From NCBI GenBank assembly GCA_964442185.1, contig CAYTWT010000244.1:1-64000 (forward strand): 64,000 bases of DNA, written 5' to 3'. This document shows, piece after piece, positions 18,989-26,540 of this stretch (position 1 is its first letter; each line of letters opens with the position of its first letter). The notes under the pieces were generated by a model. It worked only from the letters and a program-made list of their open reading frames with translations, was not told the origin of the DNA and ran no database searches. The DNA is from CADEEV01 sp964442185 (lineage in GTDB: Bacteria > Acidobacteriota > Vicinamibacteria > Fen-336). The translations under genes were made by a program, and so were the position numbers.

Positions 18989-19942
18989 TTGGACACGCTC
19001 TCGGTCGTGGTGCCTGTGTACAACGAGCAAGACGTGCTTCCGCTCTTCTACGAGCGGCTAAAGGCTGCGCTCAGCACGGTTCCCTGCACGGCCGAGATCC
19101 TGTTCGTGGACGACGGCAGCGGCGATCGGACACCTTTGCTGCTCGAGGAGCTCGCCCGGGAGGACCCACGCGTCCTGGTGCTGACTCTGACCCGGAACTT
19201 CGGGCACCAGGCGGCCCTGTGCGCGGGACTCGACCACTGCACGGGCGACGCAACCATGATGATCGACGCGGACCTCCAGGATCCGCCAGAGCTGATCCGC
19301 GACTTCTACGCCCGCTGGAAAGAGGGCTACGACGTGGTCTTCGGGCGGCGGCAGCGGTTGCGCGAAGGGCTGCCGAAGCGAGTCATCTACCACATTTTCT
19401 ACCGGCTCCTGCGTTTGCTCGCGAACATCGAGATTCCCCTCGACACCGGGGACTTCTCCCTGGTGGACCGCAGGGTGGTCCTGGCGCTCCGGAGCCTGCC
19501 CGAGCGCACGCGCTTCCTGCGCGGCCTGCGAAGCTGGGTCGGACGCCGCCAGTTGGGCGTCGAGTACGTGCGCCACGCGCGCCAGGGCGGCGAGTCGAAG
19601 TACTCCCTGGCGAAGCTCTTCAAGCTCGCCCTCGACGGCATCATCTCTTTCTCCACGGCTCCCTTGAAACTCGCCCTGGTCATGGGCCTCCTGGTGTCCG
19701 CGGGGGGCTTCGTGATGATCCTGGTGCTCGTCTATCTGCGCCTGCTGCGCAGCTTCGACCTCCCCGGCTGGACCTCGCTGATGGTAGTGGTGCTCTTTCT
19801 CGGCGGGATCCAGCTCACGACCGTGGGGATCGTCGGCGAGTACGTGGCGCGGATCTATGAAGAGGTGAAGGCCCGTCCGCTCTACTTGCTCGCGCGCGGC
19901 CCGGTGCCTTCAGGCCGCGCCGCCCCCGGTTTGCGGCCGTGA
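18989..19942 (+). CDS. GtrB/ArnC-type polyprenyl-phosphate glycosyltransferase (GT2)
   Basis: 317 residues. Transfers a sugar from a nucleotide donor to undecaprenyl phosphate at the inner leaflet. GT2 motifs: SVVVPVYNEQDVLPLFYERL, FVDDGSGDRTPLLLEEL, ADLQDPPELI (DxD-like), and DTGDFSLVDRRV. Two C-terminal membrane helices (LALVMGLLVSAGGFVMILVLVY; SLMVVVLFLGGIQLTTVGIVGEYV) are typical of GtrB/DPM-like enzymes. No ATG or GTG fits; TTG 18989 is 8 nt after a TAACAT box with no ribosome-binding site, suggesting a leaderless message. Its 3' end overlaps the convergent methyltransferase by 61 bp. Confidence 0.85.
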   Translation: MDTLSVVVPVYNEQDVLPLFYERLKAALSTVPCTAEILFVDDGSGDRTPLLLEELAREDPRVLVLTLTRNFGHQAALCAGLDHCTGDATMMIDADLQDPPELIRDFYARWKEGYDVVFGRRQRLREGLPKRVIYHIFYRLLRLLANIEIPLDTGDFSLVDRRVVLALRSLPERTRFLRGLRSWVGRRQLGVEYVRHARQGGESKYSLAKLFKLALDGIISFSTAPLKLALVMGLLVSAGGFVMILVLVYLRLLRSFDLPGWTSLMVVVLFLGGIQLTTVGIVGEYVARIYEEVKARPLYLLARGPVPSGRAAPGLRP

Positions 19943-20658
19943 AAGTAGAAGAGCGAGGCGATCTTGCCGGCGTGGCGGTGCCGGGAGACCAGGACGTCGA
20001 GGATCTTGAAAGGGAAGAGCAGCGGCATCAGGGCGAGGTAGAAGACCCTGTACAGCGCTTCGAGGTTCAAGGAGAGCACCATCGCGAGCCACTCGTGGAA
20101 CACGTTGACCAGGGTGGTGGTGGGGCCGCCGGAGATGCCGGAAGCCAGCCTTTCAAAGCCGGCGAAGTCGCGCTCCAGCCCGGACGCGGTCCAGCGCCAA
20201 TAGTCGTGCGGGCTCGCATGGTAGGGCCACAGGAACGGCACGGCCAGGTAGACGCGTCCACCGGGTCGCAAGACGCGGTGGAACTCCCGAAGCGCTTCGG
20301 GCGCCTTCGGCACGTGTTCGAGCACCATCTCGCAGAGGATTCCGTCGCTCGAGTCGCCCTTTACGGGCAGCGCGGTCAGGTCTCCCACGATTCCCACCCC
20401 GGGATAGAGCTCGCGGTCGACAGCCACGAAGCCGGGCGGCGAGCTGCGAAAGCCCGATCCCAGGTTGAGAAGGCGCGCCCCTTCCGGGAAGCTCCGCAGG
20501 AAGCGGCGGCGCTCCCTGAGGTCGAGATAGGCGAGGTCGGTGAGGTAAAAGACAGCGGTCGCCAAGCGGCGGTTGCGCTTGATCCGGTTCTTGAGGGTGA
20601 AGACCCAGTCGTTCTTGGGCACGGGGGCGATCGGGAGCTCGGCCGCGCAGCGTAACAC
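19882..20658 (-). CDS. Class I SAM-dependent methyltransferase
   Basis: 258 residues. The SAM-binding glycine motif is RLLNLGSGFRSSPPGFVAVD near residues 64-83, followed by GDSSDGILCEMVLEHVPKAPEALREFHRVLRPGG, the usual UbiE/Methyltransf_11 layout, and AVPFLWPYHASPHDYWRWT. A C-terminal stretch (LALMPLLFPFKILDVLVS) is hydrophobic and may sit on the membrane. Start is a GTG at 20658; a second GTG at 20622 (VPKNDWVFTLKNR) is equally possible. The substrate is unknown; the setting among glycosyltransferases suggests a sugar or lipid-linked glycan. Confidence 0.8.
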   Translation of the reverse strand: MLRCAAELPIAPVPKNDWVFTLKNRIKRNRRLATAVFYLTDLAYLDLRERRRFLRSFPEGARLLNLGSGFRSSPPGFVAVDRELYPGVGIVGDLTALPVKGDSSDGILCEMVLEHVPKAPEALREFHRVLRPGGRVYLAVPFLWPYHASPHDYWRWTASGLERDFAGFERLASGISGGPTTTLVNVFHEWLAMVLSLNLEALYRVFYLALMPLLFPFKILDVLVSRHRHAGKIASLFYFHGRKPGAARPEGTGPRASK

Positions 20659-20681
20659 AGGCGGCCCGTTCCGGGGAGAGC

Positions 20682-21431
20682 ATGGAGCACGAGCACCAAC
20701 AGCGTTACTACGAACTCGGCAAGACGTACTGGTGGCTCGCGGGCAAGTACCGGGTGCTCGGCGACGTCGTGGCCCGGGCGTTCAAGCCCGTTCGGCCCAA
20801 CCCCCGGATCCTGGACGTCGGCTGCGGCCCCGGCAACCTGCTCGACCACCTCGCAGCCCATGGCCGGACCTACGGCACCGACTTCTCCGTGGACGCGCTG
20901 CGCTTCTGCGCCGGTCGAGGCTTCGGGCGCTTGTTCCGCGCCGACTTCCACAGCCTGCCGGTTCGCACGGACGGCTTCGACCTGGTGACCTGCATCGACG
21001 TCCTCGAGCACCTCGAGGACGACCGCAGGGCGATCGCAGAGCTTCAGCGCATCCTGCGCCCGGGGGGCACGCTGGTGGTGAGCGTGCCTGCCTTCCAGTT
21101 CCTGTGGGGCGATCACGACACGCTCTACGGCCACCACCGCCGCTACACCACCGGCGAGGTGCGCGAGCGGCTGGAAGCCGTGGGCTTCGAGCTGAGCAAG
21201 CTCACCTACTTCGAGCCGCTCTTCGTCGCGCCCCTCTGGCTCTACCGCAATCTGAAGAAGCTCTTCGTTCGTGAAGGGGGCATCGCGCAGCGCGACGACT
21301 TCATCCGGCTCTTCCCCCCGCTCAACACGCTGCTCACCCACGCGATCGCGGCGGAGCGTTTCCCGCTCCGCTACCTGAACATCCCCTTCGGGGTCACGAT
21401 CCTGGCGGTCGCCGTCAAGAGGCCCCGCTAG
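20682..21431 (+). CDS. Class I SAM-dependent methyltransferase
   Basis: 249 residues beginning MEHEHQQRYYELGKTYWW. Motif I is ILDVGCGPGNLLDHLA near residue 43, the acidic residue that binds the ribose is in GTDFSVDALRF, and DLVTCIDVLEHLEDDRRAIAE gives motif II. The C-terminal part resembles sugar or lipid methyltransferases of glycan clusters (LYGHHRRYTTGEVRERLEAVGF). It is divergent from the other methyltransferase with only 23 bp between the starts, and is followed after 5 bp by the GT-C-like gene at 21437, so they likely form an operon. Confidence 0.85.
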   Translation: MEHEHQQRYYELGKTYWWLAGKYRVLGDVVARAFKPVRPNPRILDVGCGPGNLLDHLAAHGRTYGTDFSVDALRFCAGRGFGRLFRADFHSLPVRTDGFDLVTCIDVLEHLEDDRRAIAELQRILRPGGTLVVSVPAFQFLWGDHDTLYGHHRRYTTGEVRERLEAVGFELSKLTYFEPLFVAPLWLYRNLKKLFVREGGIAQRDDFIRLFPPLNTLLTHAIAAERFPLRYLNIPFGVTILAVAVKRPR

Positions 21432-21436
21432 CCGCC

Positions 21437-23053
21437 TTGCGCTCCCTCGCCGGGCTCGGCCCGCCAGGACTGGCAGCGCTACTGCTTCTGGCTGTGCTGT
21501 GGACCCAGGTGCGCTTCGTCAGCCCGACGAACTTCTTCGGTTACGACGAGTGGACCGTGCTGAGCCTGGTCTCGGCCGGGATGATGGACATTCCCTACGC
21601 CAACCGGCCGCTGGCCCTGCTGTGGGCGCTGCCGGCGCCCTTGATCGCGCGCGCCAGCTTCCTGCCTTTCGTGATCCTGCGCTGGGCCTATGCCTGGCTG
21701 AGCGCCGTGCTGGTCGCGCGCGTCACGCTTCGGCTGATGCCCGGTCGCCCACTGCTGGCCTTGCTCGCCGCTGCCTTCGTGCTGGTGTGGGCGCCCAGCG
21801 ACCTCGCCCGGCTGAGCCTCGTCGAGAGCGCACTCTACTGGGGGATCACGTTCGGCATGACGCTCAGCCTGGCCGCGTTCGTGGAGTCCTGGCAGCGGCG
21901 CAGCGTGCCGCTGCTGATGGTGGCCGGCGCGCTCGCGGTCGTGTCGGGGCGTTGCTACGAGGCGACGCTGCCCGTGCTGATGCTATGTCCGTTGCTGCTG
22001 CTCGTCCCGGGCGAGCGCCCGCACCGGGCGCTGCTCCAGTGGGCCTGCGTGTTCGAGGCGTTCGTCGCCCTGGCGCTCGCGCTGGCCGTGATGCCGATGC
22101 TGTTCCAGAGCCAGGGCCTGGCCTACCAGGAGTCGTACGGCCTGGACGCCCAGCTGGTGCCCGTGCTCGAGCGCCTGGCCCGGCAGTATGGGCTGCATTT
22201 CGGCGCCTTGCTGGCGCCAGCCCCTCAGCAGTTCGCCGCTCACGCCGCACCGGTCGCCGTCGCCCTCAGCGTGTTCCTCGGGGCGGCCCTGCTCTGGTCG
22301 AGGCGCGTGCCCTCCAAGGGCGCCCGAGGCGAGATCTGGATCCTGCTGGCTGTGGCGTTCCTGATCGCGGGCGCCGGCTACGCGGCCCTCGTGCTGTCCG
22401 GGCGCGAGGGCGGAGCCTGGCGCGCGCAATTCCTTTCCGCGCCCGGCGCGGGCTGGCTGCTCGGCGGCCTGGCGGTCGCCGCCGGCGAGCGTTCGCGTCG
22501 GCTTGGAAAGCTCGTGACCCTGGGCCTCGCCGTCTGGGTCGTAGCCCTGGGCACGGCGCGCTCTTCGGCGATGCAGCTCTCCTGGAACTCCTCGAGCTTC
22601 TACTCTCGACAGACGCGGCTGCTTTCGGATCTCGTCGCGGCCGTGCCGGACACGCCGCCACAGACTCTCATCGTGCTCTTGGACGAGGGCCGGGCCTGGC
22701 GGGCCAACTTCGGCTTTCATCATGCGGTGGAGTATCTCTACCGCGGCCGTGCGACCGGCCTCGTCGCCGGAGCCCGTGCCGGAATGCTGCCGGCCTACTT
22801 CACCCCCCAGGGTGTGGTCTCCGAACCGCTGGCATTGGTCCGCGGGCCCTGGCGCACCGGGGTCCGACTGTTCCCCTACGACCGGGTCATCGTCGTGCGT
22901 CATGGGCCCGGCGGCGCCGTCGTTCTGGAAGACTGGCCACGCGAGCTGCCCCCGCTTCCGGCCGGGTCCGCCTACCGGCCGGCAGGTTCGCTTCGGAGCG
23001 TGGCGGAGAGCATCTACGAACGGCGCGCCCTGCGAAGCCTCGAGGTCTTCTAG
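21437..23053 (+). CDS. GT-C-like polytopic membrane protein, paralogue B of three
   Basis: 538 residues from a TTG at 21437, 5 bp after the methyltransferase stop. About eleven membrane helices. Shares with the genes at 17219 and 33405 the first-loop block NFFGYDEWTVLSLVSAGM, then PYANRPLALLWALP, and the C-terminal block LLDEGRAWRANFGFHHAVEYLYRGRATG. It ends with a short soluble tail (DWPRELPPLPAGSAYRPAG) also echoed in both paralogues (WPKELPALPPGAAYAP; WPVDLKPLPPGARYAP). No hit to a characterised family is obvious by eye; a membrane glycosyltransferase is inferred. Confidence 0.65.
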   Translation: MRSLAGLGPPGLAALLLLAVLWTQVRFVSPTNFFGYDEWTVLSLVSAGMMDIPYANRPLALLWALPAPLIARASFLPFVILRWAYAWLSAVLVARVTLRLMPGRPLLALLAAAFVLVWAPSDLARLSLVESALYWGITFGMTLSLAAFVESWQRRSVPLLMVAGALAVVSGRCYEATLPVLMLCPLLLLVPGERPHRALLQWACVFEAFVALALALAVMPMLFQSQGLAYQESYGLDAQLVPVLERLARQYGLHFGALLAPAPQQFAAHAAPVAVALSVFLGAALLWSRRVPSKGARGEIWILLAVAFLIAGAGYAALVLSGREGGAWRAQFLSAPGAGWLLGGLAVAAGERSRRLGKLVTLGLAVWVVALGTARSSAMQLSWNSSSFYSRQTRLLSDLVAAVPDTPPQTLIVLLDEGRAWRANFGFHHAVEYLYRGRATGLVAGARAGMLPAYFTPQGVVSEPLALVRGPWRTGVRLFPYDRVIVVRHGPGGAVVLEDWPRELPPLPAGSAYRPAGSLRSVAESIYERRALRSLEVF

Positions 23054-23104
23054 GAACGCCAGCGCGGGGGCGCGCCGGGCGGCAGCCGGAGGCCGGCCAG
23101 GTTC

Positions 23105-23923
23105 TCAGGCGCGTGCGGCTTCGTGGATTGCGAGCAGCCGCTTGAGAAGCGCTCGGAGCCGGCCCAGCCGGTAGGCGTTGGGACCGTCGGAAAGAGCCCG
23201 CGCCGGATTCTCGTGCACTTCCATGAACAGCCCGTCGACGCCGGCCGCCACCCCCGCGGGCCCCAGCGTGTCGATGAAGTGCGCCTCGCCGCCCGAGCGA
23301 TCGCCGAGGCCTCCGGGCCGCTGCACCGAGTGCGTCACGTCGAAGATCACCGGATAGCCGAACGAGCGCAGCGTGGGAAACGACTTCATGTCCACGACGA
23401 GGTTGTTGTAGCCGAAGCTGAAGCCGCGTTCGGTCAGCATCAGCTTCCGGTTGCCGGTGGTCGCAGCCTTGTCGACGACGCCCTGCATGTCCCAGGGCGC
23501 CATGAACTGGCCCTTCTTGATGTTGACGATCCTGCCAGTGCGGGCGGCTTCGAGAACCAGATCGGTCTGGCGGCACAGGAAGGCCGGGATCTGCAGCACG
23601 TCGGCCACCTGCGCCGCCGCGGCCACCTGTTCGCATTCGTGCACGTCCGTCAGGATGGGCAGGCCGTACTTCGCCTTCACGCCCGCCAGCAGCTCGAGGC
23701 CGCGCTCAATGCCCGGGCCGCGATAGGAGCCGATGCTGGAGCGGTTGGCCTTGTCGTAGCTGGCCTTGAAGATGAGCGGGATCCCGAGTTCGGAGCAGGT
23801 CTCCTTCAGCCGTGCGGCGACCTGGCCCGGATGGCGCTTGTTCTCGATCACGCACGGCCCGGCGATGAGGAAGAGTCGCCCGTCGCCGAGCCGAGCTCGG
23901 CCGAGCGCAATGGGACGCGCCAC
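23105..23923 (-). CDS. kdsA: 3-deoxy-8-phosphooctulonate synthase (Kdo-8-P synthase), metal-dependent type
   Basis: Condenses arabinose-5-phosphate with phosphoenolpyruvate to Kdo-8-P. 272 residues from GTG 23923, which shares one base with the pyrG stop (TAGTG). Motifs: LIAGPCVIEN, KASYDKANRSSIGSYRGPG, LTDVHECEQ, FLCRQTDLVLEAA, FDVTHSVQRPGGLGDRSGG. The Cys in GPCVIE marks the metal-dependent class known from Aquifex; the metal-independent E. coli enzyme has Asn there. Last gene of the kdsB-pyrG-kdsA operon. Confidence 0.95.
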   Translation of the reverse strand: MARPIALGRARLGDGRLFLIAGPCVIENKRHPGQVAARLKETCSELGIPLIFKASYDKANRSSIGSYRGPGIERGLELLAGVKAKYGLPILTDVHECEQVAAAAQVADVLQIPAFLCRQTDLVLEAARTGRIVNIKKGQFMAPWDMQGVVDKAATTGNRKLMLTERGFSFGYNNLVVDMKSFPTLRSFGYPVIFDVTHSVQRPGGLGDRSGGEAHFIDTLGPAGVAAGVDGLFMEVHENPARALSDGPNAYRLGRLRALLKRLLAIHEAARA

Positions 23924-25563
23924 TAGCGCGCCACCGGGACGTTTGCGGCGCGCAGCTCGCCGTGCCGGGCCGCGCGTTTCTCGATGCTGGCGCGGACGAA
24001 GCCGGCGAAGAGCGGATGTGGCGACAGCGGCTTCGACTTGAACTCGGGATGGAACTGCACCGCCACGAACCACGGATGCTCGGGGATCTCGGCGATCTCC
24101 ACGAACTTGCCGTCGGGCGTCTTGCCGGAGATCGCGAGCCCGTTTTGCGCCAGGCAGGACTCGTATTGCTTGTTGAACTCGTAGCGGTGGCGGTGGCGTT
24201 CGGTGATCTCGGTGGCGCCGTAGACCTGGGCGGCCCGTGAGCCCGGGGTGAGCGCGCAGGTGTACGAACCGAGGCGCATCGTGCCGCCCAGCTCGTCGAC
24301 GCCGAGCAGGTCCTGCAGTTTGTAGATCACCCGGTGCTCCGCGTTCTCCTCGACCTCGGTGGAGTTGGCGCCCGTCAGGCCGCATACATTGCGGGCATAC
24401 TCGGTGACCGCCCACTGGAACCCGTAGCAGATGCCGAAGTAGGGCGTCTTGGTCCGCCGTGCGTACTCGGCGGCCGCGACCATGCCGCTCGTACCCCGCG
24501 CGCCGAAGCCGCCGGGAACCAGGATGCCGTCGACGCCGGCCAGCTTGCTGTCGGCGTTGCCCGACTCCAGCTCCTCGGACTCGACCCAGCGCCTGACCAC
24601 CGTGACGTCGTTCCCGAACCCGCCGTGGGCCAGGGCCTCGTTCAGGCTCTTGTAGGAATCCTCGAACGAGACGTACTTGCCGACGATTCCGATCACCACC
24701 TCGCCCTGCGGGCTCTTGATGCGGCGGACGAGATCCTCCCAGGCGCGCATGTCGCGGCCCCGGCTGTCGAGCCCGAGCGCCTTGAGGACGATCGCGTCCA
24801 GGCCCTCGCCCGAGAGCACGAGCGGCACCTCGTAGATCGAGTCCACGTCCTTGGCCGTGATCACGGCCTCTTCGGGCACGTCGCAGTAGAGCGCCAACTT
24901 GGCCTTGAGGTCGGGGGACAGGTAGCGATCCGTGCGGCACAGCAGGACGTCGGGCTGGATGCCGATGGCCCGCAGCTCGCGGACCGAGTGCTGCATCGGC
25001 TTCGTCTTCAGCTCGTGCGCGGTCGCGATATAGGGCACCAGGGCCAGGTGCACGAAGATCGCGTTGCCGCGGCCCACGTCCTGGCGGAACTGGCGCACCG
25101 CCTCGAGGAACGGCAGGCTCTCGATGTCGCCGACGGTCCCGCCGATCTCGACGATGACCACATCGGCGTCCTTGGCGACGGCGCGAATCGAAGTCTTGAT
25201 CTCGTCGGTGATGTGGGGGATGACCTGGACCGTGCGGCCCAGGTAGTCGCCACGCCGCTCCTTGGCGATCACGTTGCCGTAGATCTTGCCGGTCGTGATG
25301 TTGGAAGTCTTGGACGTGACGCAGTGCGTGAAGCGCTCGTAGTGGCCGAGGTCGAGGTCGGTCTCGGCGCCGTCGTCGGTCACGTAGACCTCGCCGTGCT
25401 GGTACGGGCTCATGGTGCCGGGGTCGACGTTGATGTAGGGGTCGCACTTCAGCATGGCGACCTTGAAGCCGTGGCCCTCGAGCAGGCAGCCGATGGAAGC
25501 CGACGCCAGGCCCTTGCCCAGCGACGAGACGACGCCTCCGGTCACGAAGATGTACTTGGTCAA
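23923..25563 (-). CDS. pyrG: CTP synthase
   Basis: Makes CTP from UTP, ATP and glutamine; CTP is also what KdsB uses to activate Kdo. The N-terminal synthetase begins TKYIFVTGGVVSSLGKGLASASIG and has the DPYINVDPGTMSPYQHGEV block; the glutaminase half (from about residue 295) contains GICYGFQWAVTEYARNVCGL with the catalytic Cys and HPWFVAVQFHPEF with the catalytic His. TTG 25563 starts the protein at the family position and overlaps the kdsB stop (TTGA); AGGAG lies 5 nt upstream. Length 546 aa is normal. Confidence 0.96.
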   Translation of the reverse strand: MTKYIFVTGGVVSSLGKGLASASIGCLLEGHGFKVAMLKCDPYINVDPGTMSPYQHGEVYVTDDGAETDLDLGHYERFTHCVTSKTSNITTGKIYGNVIAKERRGDYLGRTVQVIPHITDEIKTSIRAVAKDADVVIVEIGGTVGDIESLPFLEAVRQFRQDVGRGNAIFVHLALVPYIATAHELKTKPMQHSVRELRAIGIQPDVLLCRTDRYLSPDLKAKLALYCDVPEEAVITAKDVDSIYEVPLVLSGEGLDAIVLKALGLDSRGRDMRAWEDLVRRIKSPQGEVVIGIVGKYVSFEDSYKSLNEALAHGGFGNDVTVVRRWVESEELESGNADSKLAGVDGILVPGGFGARGTSGMVAAAEYARRTKTPYFGICYGFQWAVTEYARNVCGLTGANSTEVEENAEHRVIYKLQDLLGVDELGGTMRLGSYTCALTPGSRAAQVYGATEITERHRHRYEFNKQYESCLAQNGLAISGKTPDGKFVEIAEIPEHPWFVAVQFHPEFKSKPLSPHPLFAGFVRASIEKRAARHGELRAANVPVAR

Positions 25564-26330
25564 GCGTTCTCCTTGAGGAGGGCCCGGACGCACTCCAGGT
25601 CCTCGGGGGTGTCGACGGCCACGCCGCTTTGCCCGTCGAAGGGCACGACCCGGATCCGCATGCCGTCTTGCAGGGCGCGGAGTTGTTCCAGCCCTTCGGC
25701 TAGCTCGAGGGGCGACGCCGGGAGCGAGGCGAAACGCCGCAGCGCCTCGCGCCGGTACACGTAGAGACCCACATGCTTGCGAGCCAGGCCGCGCGCCACG
25801 GCCGCCTCGGCCGAGGCCCGCTCGCCGCGCGGCGGATCGAGCCTCACGTGAGGGATCGGGCTGCGCGAGAAGTAGAGCGCATCGTTGCGCGCGTCGGTCA
25901 CGACCTTCACGATCTGCGTGGCGAACATCTCTGCGGGATCGGTGAGCGGCAGCGAGAGCGTCGACATGTCCAGGCTCGGGTCCTCGAGCATGGCTGCCAC
26001 CGCCGCGTCGATCCCGGCCGGGTCCAGCATCGGCTCGTCGCCCTGTACGTTCACCACGATCGTGGCGTTCGTCCGCTCCGCGGCTTCGGCCAGGCGATCG
26101 GTGCCGGTGGCGTGGGAGGAGGACGTCATCACGGCCTCACCCCCGAAGCGCCGAACCGCGACTGCGATGCGCTCGTCGTCGGTCGCGACCAGCAGCCTGT
26201 CCAGGCTGCGGGCGCGGCTGGCGCGCTCGTGAACGTGCTGGATCATCGGCCTTCCGTTGATTTCCGAGAGAGGCTTCCCCGGCAGGCGTGTGGAGCCGAA
26301 GCGTGCGGGGATGATCGCGACGATGGCCAA
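25560..26330 (-). CDS. kdsB: CMP-Kdo synthetase (3-deoxy-manno-octulosonate cytidylyltransferase)
   Basis: Activates Kdo with CTP for transfer to lipid A. Motifs: VAIIPARFGSTRLPGKPL at the N-terminus, VVNVQGDEPMLDP, and HVGLYVYRREALRRFASLPASPLELAEGLEQLR. An ATG at 26390 is in frame, but a good sigma-70 promoter (26358-26386) lies between it and the body of the gene, so the ATG would not be transcribed. TTG 26330 then fits both the promoter and the family N-terminus (LAIVAIIPARFG). First gene of kdsB-pyrG-kdsA, with a TTGA overlap to pyrG. Confidence 0.93.
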   Translation of the reverse strand: MAIVAIIPARFGSTRLPGKPLSEINGRPMIQHVHERASRARSLDRLLVATDDERIAVAVRRFGGEAVMTSSSHATGTDRLAEAAERTNATIVVNVQGDEPMLDPAGIDAAVAAMLEDPSLDMSTLSLPLTDPAEMFATQIVKVVTDARNDALYFSRSPIPHVRLDPPRGERASAEAAVARGLARKHVGLYVYRREALRRFASLPASPLELAEGLEQLRALQDGMRIRVVPFDGQSGVAVDTPEDLECVRALLKENA

Positions 26331-26357
26331 ATCGATTGGGGCCCTCGTGTACGACGC

Positions 26358-26386
26358 ATCGTAGCGGGGCACTGGCGGGGTGTCAA
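26358..26386 (-). promoter_or_regulatory. Sigma-70-type promoter of the kdsB-pyrG-kdsA operon
   Basis: On the minus strand TTGACA (26386-26381) and TACGAT (26363-26358) are separated by exactly 17 bp. Transcription would begin near 26351, about 20 nt before the TTG of kdsB. This excludes the in-frame ATG at 26390. Confidence 0.75.
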
Positions 26387-26540
26387 TCATTCGCTTGGCG
26401 CAGTTAGCGCACCGAAGGCCCGCCCTGACTGCTCCTTCAGCCAGGTGCGAAAGGAAGACGGTCCTTGCACCAGCGCAGGCCCAAAGGGCGGGGTTCCCGA
26501 AGATTGCGGGGAGGCCTGATCCGATGGAGACTCCCCGGCG

